Assembly: GCF_000720725.1 (NCBI RefSeq)
Contig: NZ_JOCQ01000014.1
Span: 62,001 to 126,000 of the forward strand
DNA from: Streptomyces rimosus subsp. rimosus
GTDB taxonomy: Bacteria; Actinomycetota; Actinomycetes; Streptomycetales; Streptomycetaceae
Reading direction: 5' to 3'
DNA: 64,000 bases
Positions 8,331-17,245 of this stretch are shown here, piece after piece. The translations under genes were made by a program, and so were the position numbers. Below the pieces are notes generated by a model, which saw nothing but the letters and a program-made list of their open reading frames with translations, searched no databases and was not told the origin of the DNA. The number at the start of each line of letters is the position of its first letter. The stretch's first letter is position 1.

Positions 8331-9596
8331 GTGACGATCACCCAGCTGCCCGGCCAGGAGGCCGAAGTCCGCCGGATCCTGGAGTCCGCACACCATCCGC
8401 TGGACCTTCCGGTGCCCCCCTACGTGCCGACGCGAGTGGTGTTCGGCCGGGGCGCCGCCCACGCGCTGGACACCGTGATCCGGCACCGGCTGGGAACACA
8501 CGGGTTTCACCGGCCGATGGTGCTCACCGGGCGGGAGACGGCCGCCAAACCCTGGCTGGACGCGGTGATCGCGGCGTGCCGACGCCTCGGCACGGTGGTG
8601 GTCGCGGAGAATCCGCGCGCCAATCCCACACCGCAGAGCATGCAGCACGTCCTGGACATCGCGCGGCGGCACCGCGTCGACGGGGTGGTGGCCATCGGCG
8701 GCGGCAGCGTGCTGGACACCGGCAAGGCCGTGGCCCTGCTGGCGCCCGGAGAACAGTCCGTCGCCCAGGCGGTGGACCTCGAAGCGGGCCCTGCCGCCGC
8801 CCGCCCCGGCCTCTCACGCGGTACCGGCCTGGTCGCCGTACCGGCCACGGCGGGCAGCGGCGCGGAGGCCACCCGTACGGCGACCGTGTGGGACGAGCGT
8901 GAGCAGCGCAAGCGGGCCCTGGACCACGCAGGGCTCTTCCCCGACCTCGCCGTCGTCGACCCGCTGCTGACGATGAGCGCACCGGACCGGGTGTGGCGCA
9001 GTTGCGGCCTGGACGCGCTGGCCCAGGCGGTGGAGTCCAGCTGGGCGGTCGCCGCGGACGCCGCATCGCTGCGCTTCAGCGTGCCTGCCGTACGCCTGGC
9101 CGCCGAGGGACTGGAAGCCGTCCTGACGGATCCCGGCGACGAAGCGGCGCGTACCGTGCTCAGCTGCGCGAGCGTCTTCGCCGGGCTGGCGATCGCCGGT
9201 ACCCGCACCACGGTCCCGCACGCCGTCTCGTACCCGATGACCCTGCGCTACGGAATCCCGCACGGCCATGCCTGCGCCCTCACCCTCGGTGCCGTCCTAC
9301 GGTTCAACGCCGCCGTCACCGCACAGGACTGCCGCGATCCCCGGGGCCCGGAGCACACCACGGGCGTACTGCGTGCCGTATGCCGACAGCTCGGTGCACG
9401 GACCCCGGCCCAGGCGAACCGGCGCCTGGACACCCTCCTGACCCGGCTGGAGCTGCCCACCCTGCGCGGACTCGGCCACATCGACACAGGCGCGCTCGCC
9501 GACGACGTGGTCACCTACAGCCGCTTCGACAACAACCCCCGGCACATGAGCCGGGACCAGCTCACCGCCTTGCTGCACGCGGAGGGCGACCGCTGA
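8331..9596 (+). CDS. phpC: PhpC-like phosphonoacetaldehyde reductase (iron-type alcohol dehydrogenase)
   Basis: A 421-residue group III alcohol dehydrogenase that should reduce phosphonoacetaldehyde to 2-hydroxyethylphosphonate. Visible signatures are the nucleotide-binding VAIGGGSVLDTGKA, the PATAGSGAEAT loop and the metal-site region SYPMTLRYGIPHGHAC. In the segment GLDALAQAVES, Gln replaces the second usual metal-ligand His of classical iron alcohol dehydrogenases (DxxxH), so metal use may differ. GTG 8331 follows GGAAGGAG by 5 nt. It lies 23 bp after the PhpE-like gene and directly before HEPD, whose substrate it would make. Confidence 0.85.
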   Translation: MTITQLPGQEAEVRRILESAHHPLDLPVPPYVPTRVVFGRGAAHALDTVIRHRLGTHGFHRPMVLTGRETAAKPWLDAVIAACRRLGTVVVAENPRANPTPQSMQHVLDIARRHRVDGVVAIGGGSVLDTGKAVALLAPGEQSVAQAVDLEAGPAAARPGLSRGTGLVAVPATAGSGAEATRTATVWDEREQRKRALDHAGLFPDLAVVDPLLTMSAPDRVWRSCGLDALAQAVESSWAVAADAASLRFSVPAVRLAAEGLEAVLTDPGDEAARTVLSCASVFAGLAIAGTRTTVPHAVSYPMTLRYGIPHGHACALTLGAVLRFNAAVTAQDCRDPRGPEHTTGVLRAVCRQLGARTPAQANRRLDTLLTRLELPTLRGLGHIDTGALADDVVTYSRFDNNPRHMSRDQLTALLHAEGDR

Positions 9597-9661
9597 CCCA
9601 GGACGCAGGAACCAGGACCCAGGACCCAGGAACCCGGACGCAGGAACCAGCACCCAGGAAC
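9594..9661 (+). repeat. Degenerate ACCCAGGA tandem repeat between phpC and phpD genes
   Basis: Starting in the last codon of the reductase gene, the leader of the dioxygenase gene is built of about eight 7-8-base units close to ACCCAGGA or ACGCAGGA, some shortened to ACCAGGA. The run ends just before the true ribosome site GGAGG (9665-9669) and the GTG at 9675. Each unit carries an AGGA core resembling a weak Shine-Dalgarno. Replication slippage could change the leader length. Confidence 0.75.
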
Positions 9662-9674
9662 CACGGAGGCCATC

Positions 9675-11033
9675 GTGCCGAATCCGCCCGCCGTCGACCC
9701 GTACAAACTCATGCACTGGCTCAACGCCCGCAAACTCACCCCGGAACACGTGCGCGACCGTACCGGCATCGCACTCGACCTGCGTCCGGACACCACGGAC
9801 AAGAACCTGGAACTCTCGGGGGCCGAGGTCCGCAAACTGGCCGCGTCCCTCGACATCCCCGTCGAAGAACTCGCCGTGGGACCGGCCCGGCAGCCCGCCG
9901 CCCTCTTCCAGAGCCGCGCCGAAACCGCCGCGACCCGGCGCGCGGTCCAGCGCGACGGCATCCACTTCTACAACTACTACTCGCTGCCGGCTCCCTCGGG
10001 ATACATCGCCCCGGTGATCCTGGACATCCTGTGCCCACAAGGGCGGCTGCCGAAGCTCAACAACGGCCACCTGGAACCGGCCATCACCGTGAACATCGGG
10101 CCCGGCGACATCCACGGCCGCTGGGGTACCGAGATCAACGACCTGACCTGGGCCGTCCTGAAGGCCAACCGGGACCCCGAGCACGCCTGGATCATCGGCG
10201 ACTCCTACCTCGAACCCTCCTACCGGCCGCACAGCTACTCCCTGGCCGGCCAGGAACCCGCCCGCATCATCTCCTACACCTGCAAGTCCAACCTCCACGC
10301 GCTGCTGACGCGGGCCAACGAGTGGACCGACGGCTCCTACGACCGGTTCGTCGAGGACTGGTCCGCCGACGGACAGGCCGCGGTGCTCGGCGTCGCCCTT
10401 CGCCGCCGGGCCCACACCGCCGCATCACTGACCGCCGCCACCGGCGTCCCGGAGCAGCGGATCGCCGCCTGCCTGTCCGGCGACTGCGACGCGCTCACCC
10501 TCACCGACCTGCGGTCCATCGGCCGCGCACTCGGCGTCGACCACCGGCTGCTGCTGCCCGCCGAACCCGTACACGACGAGATCGGCAAGACCTGGTGCTC
10601 CGTCGAGGACGGCATCGCCGCCATCCGGGAGTTCGGCGCCTACCGCGCCACCTCCATGGCCGGCGCACCCCAACTGCCCGACATCGTGGGCCTCTACCTC
10701 GCCGTCGACCGCGCCGACACCCGCGCGCTCGACCTGTTCGACCACGGCGCCGGCCACTACCTCGCGACACGCGGGGCCCCGGTCGCCTGGTGGACCGACG
10801 AGAACGGTGCCGTCCACGAGCAGCAGCTCGCTCCCGACGACAGCCTGTGGGTGGGCCCGTGCGTACCCCATGGCTTCAGCGGCACCGGCGCGCTGATCAA
10901 GCTCGGCAACGGTGAGGGCTACGGCTACCTGGAACACCTGGAGCTGACCCAGACCGTCCGGCGGCCGCAGACCCTGCGCCGCGCCCGGCGGGACCGTACG
11001 AACTGGGGTTACGAAGCCACCACGACCACCTAG
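9675..11033 (+). CDS. phpD: 2-hydroxyethylphosphonate dioxygenase (HEPD)
   Basis: A 452-residue non-haem iron oxygenase that cleaves 2-hydroxyethylphosphonate with O2 into hydroxymethylphosphonate and formate. It shows the duplicated helix-turn-helix plus cupin layout of the family. The first cupin holds the iron ligands His132 (NNGHLEPAIT), Glu180 and His186 (SYLEPSYRPHSYS); the N-terminal Lys11 (DPYKLMHW) and the FYNYY segment (about 98-102) match HEPD substrate contacts. Glu180 argues for HEPD rather than methylphosphonate synthase, whose facial triad uses Gln. The second half (about 240-440) has no metal-ligand set, as in known HEPD. GTG 9675 follows GGAGG at the usual spacing. It sits immediately before PEP mutase. 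Confidence 0.92.
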   Translation: MPNPPAVDPYKLMHWLNARKLTPEHVRDRTGIALDLRPDTTDKNLELSGAEVRKLAASLDIPVEELAVGPARQPAALFQSRAETAATRRAVQRDGIHFYNYYSLPAPSGYIAPVILDILCPQGRLPKLNNGHLEPAITVNIGPGDIHGRWGTEINDLTWAVLKANRDPEHAWIIGDSYLEPSYRPHSYSLAGQEPARIISYTCKSNLHALLTRANEWTDGSYDRFVEDWSADGQAAVLGVALRRRAHTAASLTAATGVPEQRIAACLSGDCDALTLTDLRSIGRALGVDHRLLLPAEPVHDEIGKTWCSVEDGIAAIREFGAYRATSMAGAPQLPDIVGLYLAVDRADTRALDLFDHGAGHYLATRGAPVAWWTDENGAVHEQQLAPDDSLWVGPCVPHGFSGTGALIKLGNGEGYGYLEHLELTQTVRRPQTLRRARRDRTNWGYEATTTT

Positions 11034-11106
11034 CCACCCATACGAGCATCCACGCACGCGCCGTCCCGCGGGCGGCGTCGGAAGCGGCATCCAACGGGAG
11101 GACCAC

Positions 11107-12060
11107 ATGCGCAACGACAACCACCACAGCGATCACCACGACAACCAGGCCGCCGCCTCGAAAGCCGCCATGATGCGCGCGCTCCTGCTCTCCCCGTCCC
11201 TCGGCTTCCTGATGGAAGCGCACAACGGCCTGTCCGCCCGCATCGTGGAGGACGTCGGCTTCTCGGGCATCTGGGCCTCCGGCTTCTCCATCTCGACCGC
11301 GCTCGGCGTACGGGACAGCAACGAGGTCAGCGCGGGCGAAGTGCTCGACACCGTCGCGTACATGGCCGATGCCACCCACATCCCGATCATGGTGGACGGG
11401 GACACCGGGTACGGCAACTTCAACAACGCACGGCGCTTCGTACGCCAGCTGTGCCGACTGGGAGTGGCGGCGGTCTGCATCGAGGACAAGCTGTTCCCCA
11501 AGACCAACTCCTTCCTCGGCGAGTGCCAGCCCCTCGCGGACACCGACGAGTTCTGCGGAAAGATCACCGCGTGCAAGGACAGCCAGACCGACGACGACTT
11601 CTGCGTCGTCGCGCGGGTCGAGGCGCTGGTGTCCGGCTACTCCCTCGGCGAGGCCCTCGACCGGGCGGAGGCGTACCGGCGGGCCGGGGCGGACGCCGTC
11701 TTCATCCACTCCAAGCGCAAGGACGGCAAGGAGGTACTGGCCTTCGCCAAGGAGTGGGGACGCAGGTGCCCGCTGGTCATCACCCCCACCACCTATCACC
11801 GGGCCGTCGGTGTGGACTCCTTCGAGAGGGCCGGCATCTCGACGCTGATCTGGGCCAACCAGAACATGCGCGCCTCGATGCACGCCATGCGCGAGGTCTG
11901 CGAGGAGGTCTTCAGGAACCGGCGCGTCAGCGACGTGGAGCAGGCGCTGGTCCCGGTCAAGGAGGTCTTCGACTTCCTGGACTACGACGAACTGGACGAC
12001 GCCTCCCGCCGGTACCTGCCGGCCGAACCCACCCGGGCCCCCAGGAGGAACGCCTCATGA
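11107..12060 (+). CDS. pepM: Phosphoenolpyruvate mutase
   Basis: A 317-residue enzyme that rearranges PEP to phosphonopyruvate, forming the C-P bond and committing to phosphonate biosynthesis. The diagnostic PepM motif EDK-x(5)-NS is present as EDKLFPKTNS. Isocitrate-lyase-superfamily residues are also present (VDGDTGYGNFNNARR for Mg binding; VARVEAL). The N-terminus is unusually His/Asp/Asn-rich (NDNHHSDHHDNQ) before the conserved barrel starts near residue 20. GGGAGG lies 8 nt before the ATG. It overlaps the decarboxylase gene by ATGA (12057-12060), so the two are translationally coupled; this pulls the unfavourable PepM equilibrium forward. Confidence 0.97.
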   Translation: MRNDNHHSDHHDNQAAASKAAMMRALLLSPSLGFLMEAHNGLSARIVEDVGFSGIWASGFSISTALGVRDSNEVSAGEVLDTVAYMADATHIPIMVDGDTGYGNFNNARRFVRQLCRLGVAAVCIEDKLFPKTNSFLGECQPLADTDEFCGKITACKDSQTDDDFCVVARVEALVSGYSLGEALDRAEAYRRAGADAVFIHSKRKDGKEVLAFAKEWGRRCPLVITPTTYHRAVGVDSFERAGISTLIWANQNMRASMHAMREVCEEVFRNRRVSDVEQALVPVKEVFDFLDYDELDDASRRYLPAEPTRAPRRNAS

Positions 12061-13205
12061 TCAGAGCCGGACAGTTCCTCGACGCGGCCCTGCACCGGGG
12101 GTTCGACTTCTACACCGGGGTTCCGTGCTCCTTCCTCACTCCGCTGATCAACGGGGCGATCAGCCGCCGCGAACTGCGCTACCTGGGCGCCACCAGCGAG
12201 GGCGAGGCCGTCGCCGTCGCCGGCGGCGCCTGGCTGGCGGGGCGGCAGCCGGTGGTGATGTGCCAGAACTCGGGACTCGGCAACATGGTCAACCCCCTGA
12301 CCTCCATGAGCCATCCGTTCCGTATCCCGCTGCTGCTCGTGTGCACCTGGCGTGGCCGGCCCGGAGTGCGGGACGAACCCCAGCACGAGGTCATGGGCCG
12401 TGTCATGCACGACCTGCTGTCCGTGATCGGCGTCTCCCACCGGCCCTTCCCGGACCGGCCCGAAGGAATCAAGACGGTACTGGAGGAGGCCGGCGCCCTC
12501 ATGACCACCACCGAACTGCCCACGGCACTGATCATGGAGAAGGGCACGGTGGCCGCGGACGGCCCGCTCGACCAGCCCCCGCCCGCCCGCCGACGCGACC
12601 GGGCCGCAGCGGTGGACCACACCCGCGGTGCCCGGCGCCCGGCCCGCGCGAGCGTGCTGGAAGCCGTGCTCGCCGCCGTACCGCCCCAGGCGGCGATCAT
12701 CGCCGGCACCGGCAAGTGCGGACGCGAACTGTTCACCCTGGCCGACCGCGAACAGCACTTCTACCAGGTCGGCTCCATGGGATGCGCCAGCGCCCTGGGC
12801 CTGGGCGTCGCACTGAACACACCGCGCCCCGTCGTCGTCCTGGACGGCGACGGGGCCGCACTGATGAAACTCGGCAACATGGCCACCATCGGCGCCACCC
12901 GCCCCGACAACCTCGTCCACGTGGTGATCGACAACGAAGTCCACGACTCCACCGGCGGCCAGGCCACCGTCTCCGCCGGCGTCGGCTTCGCCCGCGTGGC
13001 CCTCGCCTGCGGCTACCGGCACGCCGCCGTCAGCGACGACCTCCAGGGCTTCACCGAAGCGTTCTCCCGCGCACTGACGACCCCCGGCCCACACCTGATC
13101 CACGCACGCATCAGACCCGGCTCCCGCACGGACCTGGGCCGGCCCACCGTCACACCGTACGACGTCGCCCGCCGCTTCCGCCGCTTCCTGGGCACAGCCC
13201 TGTGA
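12057..13205 (+). CDS. ppd: Phosphonopyruvate decarboxylase
   Basis: A 382-residue thiamine-diphosphate enzyme converting phosphonopyruvate to phosphonoacetaldehyde. Residues about 1-165 form the Pyr domain (FYTGVPCSFLTPL, the catalytic Glu in ATSEGEAVAVAGG). Residues about 200-380 form the PP domain with the ThDP/Mg motif DGDGAALMKLGNMATIG followed by IDNEVHDSTGGQ, all typical of Ppd. It starts at the ATG inside the pepM stop overlap, with AGGAGG upstream in the pepM end. Its own stop TGA overlaps the ATG of the exporter gene (TGATG, 13203-13207), completing a three-gene coupled unit. Confidence 0.95.
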   Translation: MIRAGQFLDAALHRGFDFYTGVPCSFLTPLINGAISRRELRYLGATSEGEAVAVAGGAWLAGRQPVVMCQNSGLGNMVNPLTSMSHPFRIPLLLVCTWRGRPGVRDEPQHEVMGRVMHDLLSVIGVSHRPFPDRPEGIKTVLEEAGALMTTTELPTALIMEKGTVAADGPLDQPPPARRRDRAAAVDHTRGARRPARASVLEAVLAAVPPQAAIIAGTGKCGRELFTLADREQHFYQVGSMGCASALGLGVALNTPRPVVVLDGDGAALMKLGNMATIGATRPDNLVHVVIDNEVHDSTGGQATVSAGVGFARVALACGYRHAAVSDDLQGFTEAFSRALTTPGPHLIHARIRPGSRTDLGRPTVTPYDVARRFRRFLGTAL

Positions 13206-14017
13206 TGACGGTCAGCGCACTGACCGTGGCCCTGGTGCTGACCAGTGGCGTGCTCGCCGGAATCATCAACACCATCGTGGGCTCCGGCACGCTCCTCACC
13301 TTCCCCGTGCTGGTCGCCACCGGTCTCCCGCCCGTACTGGCGAACATGTCCAACACGGTGGGACTGGTGGCGGGCAACTTCAGCGGAGCCTACGGATACC
13401 GCCACGAACTCAAGGGACAGTGGCGCCGGATCGCCCTGTTCGGAGCCGTCTCCCTGCTGGGATCCATCGTCGGCGCGCTGGGACTCGTCATCCTGCCGGC
13501 CGCCGCGTTCGACGCCGTCGTACCGGCCCTGGTGCTGATCGCCAGCCTGTTGGTCATGGCCCAGCCGTGGCTCAAGAAGAGACTCGCCCGCTCCGCACAG
13601 ACGGCGGACCACCGCGAAGGCGAGCCCGGGAAGCGGTGGCGGACCGTCGCCGCCGAAGGCGGCCCCCTCCTCTGGACAGGCATCTTCGCCGCCGGAGTGT
13701 ACGGAGGTTACTTCGGCGCCGCGGCCGGAGTCGTCCTGCTCGCCCTCTTCGGCCTGCTCCTGAACGAGAACATCCAGAGCCTCAACGGCATCAAGAACGT
13801 CTGCATCGGCGTGGTGAACGCCGCCGCCGCCCTCCTCTTCATCCTGATCTCACCCATCGCCTGGCTGCCGGCCCTTCTCCTGATGGCCGGCTCCCTCCTC
13901 GGCGGCCAGATCGGCGCCCGCGTCGCCCGGCGGATGTCCCCCGCACTCCTACGGGCGTGCGTGGTGGCCATCGGCCTGAGCGCCGCCACCGTGCTCATCT
14001 TCCGGTATTGGATCTGA
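13205..14017 (+). CDS. TauE/SafE (TSUP) family anion exporter
   Basis: A 270-residue polytopic membrane protein with about eight hydrophobic segments. The TSUP N-terminal signature (LTSGVLAGIINTIVGSGTLLTFPVL) recurs as an inverted half near residue 160 (GVYGGYFGAAAGVVLLALFG). Family members export small organic anions such as sulfite, sulfoacetate or taurine products. Translational coupling to the decarboxylase makes export of the phosphonate product the simplest role; this is inference. Its ATG overlaps the previous stop and a strong hairpin follows, so it ends the operon. Confidence 0.88.
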   Translation: MTVSALTVALVLTSGVLAGIINTIVGSGTLLTFPVLVATGLPPVLANMSNTVGLVAGNFSGAYGYRHELKGQWRRIALFGAVSLLGSIVGALGLVILPAAAFDAVVPALVLIASLLVMAQPWLKKRLARSAQTADHREGEPGKRWRTVAAEGGPLLWTGIFAAGVYGGYFGAAAGVVLLALFGLLLNENIQSLNGIKNVCIGVVNAAAALLFILISPIAWLPALLLMAGSLLGGQIGARVARRMSPALLRACVVAIGLSAATVLIFRYWI

Positions 14018-14028
14018 TGGGATCTGAT

Positions 14029-14070
14029 GCCCCGGGCTCGCGTGCCGTGTGATGAGACGCGAGCCGGGGC
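14029..14070 (+). terminator. Strong hairpin ending the phosphonate operon
   Basis: GCCCCGGGCTCGCGT (14029-14043) pairs with ACGCGAGCCGGGGC (14057-14070) with one bulged base and a 13-base loop, 11 bp after the exporter stop codon. A T-tract is lacking, as is usual in Streptomyces. Confidence 0.75.
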
Positions 14071-14271
14071 AACGGCTGCTCGCCTCTGCAAGGAGGAGGG
14101 GGCAGGTATTCGACGTGCAGGTTGGGTGGTGGGGGAGCGGCTGCACGCCGTCATCCACCCGTAAAAGTGACTTCTGAGCCGCCGCCGTTCCCATGGTCAT
14201 CCACGGCCTTGACGCTGACGCAACGGCAACTTGGACGATGACGCTGTACGGCAGACACAGCCACCCCACCG

Positions 14272-14909
14272 GAGGCGGGCCTGGAGGTCTGGTTTTCGCC
14301 GTTTCCCTGCGAGCTGTCCAACGCCGAGATGCTGCCGCTGTTGACCGACGGCGCCGAGCGGGCGGAGCGACTGCGGCGCGACGGCATCGAGGCCGTCCTC
14401 GTCACCGGCTGCGAACTCAGCGTGTTCGCCCGTGGCTACCTGCCCGGGGGCACACTCAACGAGTGCGTTCTGGTCCTGGCGGTCCCCGGCCGCGAAGCCG
14501 CGCTCCAGGGCCTCCCTGACAAGGTCAACGCCTTCCTGGGGGAGGCCGCCGACGCCGTGCGGCCCCTCTTCGGGGGCCGCGTGAGCTACGCCCCCTGCCC
14601 TCTGGACGAGGTGGACCGGGCCCCGTTCGACATCGTCGGCCTGGACGCCTTCCGGAGCCTGCGCAACGCGGCCGCCTATCGCGCTGGCCTGCGCAAGGAA
14701 TGCGGCCACGGCAAGCCCGTAGCCATCATGGAGGCCGGCGGCGTCACCCTCGGCCCCGGCCTGGTGCGCATAGTCAAAGTTCTGGACGAGCACAACAACT
14801 ATCCCGCCGACAAGCGGGCCTATCCCGGCATGCCCTGGGAACCGAAGCAAGCGTTCCACGCACTCGCCACCCGCGGCCGGCGTGGACGGTCAGCGTGGGC
14901 GGCCAGATG
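14272..14909 (+). pseudogene. Remnant of a Streptomyces 'abortive infection'-annotated TIM-barrel-like protein
   Basis: The frame reads EAGLEVWFSPFPCELSNAEM, then LLTDGAERAERLRR and VTGCELSVFARGYLPG, a pattern I know from a conserved Streptomyces family often labelled abortive phage infection protein or hypothetical. The N-terminal part is missing, the centre is compressed (FGGRVSYA... then APFDIVGLDAFRS) and HGKPVAIMEAGG jumps straight to a C-terminal-like piece (VKVLDEHNNYPAD, PWEPKQAFHALAT). Internal deletion and loss of the start suggest a dead gene. An ATG at 14329 could still express a 193-residue fragment. The 250 bp before it carry no other gene I can support. Confidence 0.5.
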
Positions 14910-15158
14910 AGACCGCAAGCCGCGGTCTGGATCAGCGGTTCCTGGGCGACGAGGGGCACACCGATCGCGGTGCTCAGGATGGTGCCCCGTACCCGACGGG
15001 CGCGCCGGGGCATCCGACTGCGAGTGAGCGAGCTGTGAAGATCCTGACAGGCACCTTCTTCTGGTCTGCGCGGTGATCCAACGTCCGCCCGCCGGGGAAA
15101 TCCTTGCGGCGAGCGCCGCCCCCGGCGACACGACGGCAGGGCGAGTGCGGGAGTCTTG

Positions 15159-15731
15159 TCAGCGGACGACGTCGAAGACGTTCTTCTGCAGACCGTTGGC
15201 GTAGGCCTCGTGCTCGACGAGCTTCAGCTTCTGGGTGTCCTTGTCCGTGGCGCTGAAGAGCCGCTTGCCCGCCCCGAGCAGAAGCGGGAAGACGAGCAGG
15301 TGGTATCGGTCGATCAGGCCGGCATCCGAAAGGGCCTGGTTCAGGGAGATGCTGCCGTGGACGATGATCGGTCCGCCCTCGGTCTCCTTCAGCGCGGCGA
15401 CATCGTCGAGCGAGCGCAGGATCGTCGTCTCGCCCCAGTTCGACACCAGGTCGTCCTCGGTGAGTGTGGTGGAGACGACGTACTTCGGCACCACCTTGTA
15501 GCCGGCGAAGTCCTCCATGCCCGGCCACACCGGGCTGAACGCCTCGTAGCTGGTCCGGCCCATCAACATCGCAGTGGCTTCCTCCTGCTCCCGGCCCTTG
15601 ATGTCGAACGCCTCGGGGAGGAACTCGACGTCCTTGAAGGTCCACCCGGAGTTCCGGTACCCGGGCTCGCCGCCCGGAGCCTCCGCAACGCCGTCGAGCG
15701 AAATGAAAGCGGTGCTGATCAGAGTACGCAT
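15159..15731 (-). CDS. RibD C-terminal / dihydrofolate-reductase-like protein
   Basis: A 190-residue NADPH-dependent reductase-fold protein of the type widely annotated as dihydrofolate reductase family in actinobacteria. It opens RTLISTAFISLDGVAEAPG, followed by MGRTSYEAFSPVWPG, KYVVSTTL and the cofactor-loop motif GGPIIVHGSISL, and ends with the LFPLLLGAGKRLF segment. The ATG at 15729-15731 is preferred because GGGAGACC precedes it; an upstream in-frame start would add unrelated sequence. Substrate unknown; these are usually not true folate enzymes. It stands alone among pseudogenes. Confidence 0.82.
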   Translation of the reverse strand: MRTLISTAFISLDGVAEAPGGEPGYRNSGWTFKDVEFLPEAFDIKGREQEEATAMLMGRTSYEAFSPVWPGMEDFAGYKVVPKYVVSTTLTEDDLVSNWGETTILRSLDDVAALKETEGGPIIVHGSISLNQALSDAGLIDRYHLLVFPLLLGAGKRLFSATDKDTQKLKLVEHEAYANGLQKNVFDVVR

Positions 15732-16084
15732 CCGAGGTCTCCCACGTGTCTCATGGCTGAGTCTCAGCAGGTCGGTCGATGCGCGCTGCGCCGACCTCCC
15801 GGCTGTGGTTGTAGTACAGCAGCTACCACTGACACTGCGGTTCGTGGAGCAGTTCCTCGGCCGTCGCCCGTCCTCACGGCGGCCTCGGCCATCCGGATCA
15901 TGCCGTGGAACACACAAGCGCCCGACTGTGGGACCCGCCAGCAGCGCAACAGCGCACGGCGGTGCACAACCCGTCAAAGCAGGCGGCACGGCGGATTGAT
16001 GTAACTGGGATCAGTGACCCGAACGAAACACGATCGTCGTCTCGGTCGCGCTCGCCGGCTCGGCGCCGTACAGATCCCCGTGCC

Positions 16085-16510
16085 CCCTGCACCGAGCGGG
16101 AGGTCGGCTTCATCTTGGCGGAGACCGGCGCGCGCTGTGTCCTGGTCCCAGGTGAAGGCGAAGGTTCGCCCGCACGGCGACGGCATGGAAGGTCGCGGGC
16201 GAGGGGGGCGAGTGCTCTACATCGCGGAAGGGGCCCCACCGCCGACCCTGGCGGCCTACCGCCCCTACTTCGCAGCCGTGCGGGAGCTGGGGCGCGCGGT
16301 CGTCCACGGGTATGAGTACGGGGTGACGGAGTGCCCGACGATCACGGTGGGTACGTCGTACGACAGTGACGAGCAGTTCTCCCGAACCATCGGCAGGACG
16401 GTGACCGGGGTGCGGGTGCGCATCGTCCGCCTCGACGGCAGTGTGTCCGGGCCCGGCGAGACCGGCGAGGTCACCGTCAGGGGCACCAGCTCTTCACGCA
16501 TTATACCGGC
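16085..16510 (+). pseudogene. Fragment of an AMP-forming acyl-CoA ligase
   Basis: Frame-broken pieces of the ANL superfamily are visible. TEREVGFILAETGARCVLVPGEGE (split over a frame change near 16165) resembles the segment around core motif A3. Further on, GYEYGVTECPTITVG and FSRTIGRTVTGVRVRIV with DGSVSGPGETGEVTVRG match the YGxTE and GExGE/RG regions. The N- and C-terminal domains are gone. It is a decayed gene with no plausible product. Confidence 0.6.
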
Positions 16511-17240
16511 CCAGCCTTGACCGCAAGGTGATGCTGTGGAATCGCACGGTCTCCAAGGCGGACAAGCCGGCCGCCGAGGCGCTCGCCAGCCGAGTTCGTT
16601 CTCAACCTCAGCTCGGACACGGGGTGACACAGCTGACCGGTGGCGGGCAGGTGCCGCCGTCGGGTATCGGGCAGCCGGAGTTGTTCACGTTCTACAGCGG
16701 TCCCAAGGACGTCTTCGAGGCTCACTTCGCAGCACACGAGGAGACGTTGCGGGCGCTGACCGGCACCGACCACAGTGGCGAGGACCCGGGGCTTGCGGCG
16801 CTGCAATCATGCCTACACCACCGCCGTGAACGACGTGCTCGCCGACTGTGCCCCGGCCTGCTGCGTGTGCCGCGTGACATCGACCCCGACCACGTCCTGC
16901 TCGACCGCACCCTGGCGGAGTGCGACCGCGTCGGGGGCGGCCGAGCCGACTGCTCCCCCGAGCGTCGTCGGCAGGGGGTGAACGTCCAGCTGGTGACCGA
17001 TCCAGCCGGTTGTGCGCTGTAAATCTCACTCGCGTTCCCTGACCGCCGCCCGCATCCCCCGGATCATCCGCATCTGCGAGCGCCAGTGCATCCCGGTACT
17101 GGCCGACCGCGCCTGCATGGGCACCGCGCCGTGGGAACGACGCCCCTCAAACGCCCGCCCGGCCGTGGGCTGATGTCAACTCAGCGGACCGTCAATACCG
17201 AGTGGCCGCCGGTGACAAAGGCGGGTGGTGCCGGTTCGCC
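16511..17240. other. Stretch without an intact gene
   Basis: Downstream of the acyl-CoA ligase fragment are open but short frames (for example around QPELFTFYSGPKDVFEAHF at about 16670) that look like scraps of a coding sequence broken near 16805. I could not assign them to a family. Nothing else is supported before the peptidase gene on the minus strand. Confidence 0.35.
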
Positions 17241-17245
17241 TGGCC

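Noticed and set aside
8993..10915. A 640-codon plus-strand frame over the reductase and HEPD genes
   Set aside because: Its translation is Arg/Pro/His-rich noise in the wrong frame, while the other frame gives two complete enzymes with catalytic residues.
9675..11033. Methylphosphonate synthase instead of HEPD
   Set aside because: The facial triad has Glu180 (SYLEPSY...HS), as in HEPD; methylphosphonate synthases use Gln. PhpE- and PhpJ-like neighbours also need hydroxymethylphosphonate as a substrate.
16511..17022. A 193-codon open frame after the acyl-CoA ligase fragment
   Set aside because: It begins in the ligase remnant's other frame and becomes Arg/Cys-rich after about 16805. It has no start signal or family match, so I treat it as decayed sequence.
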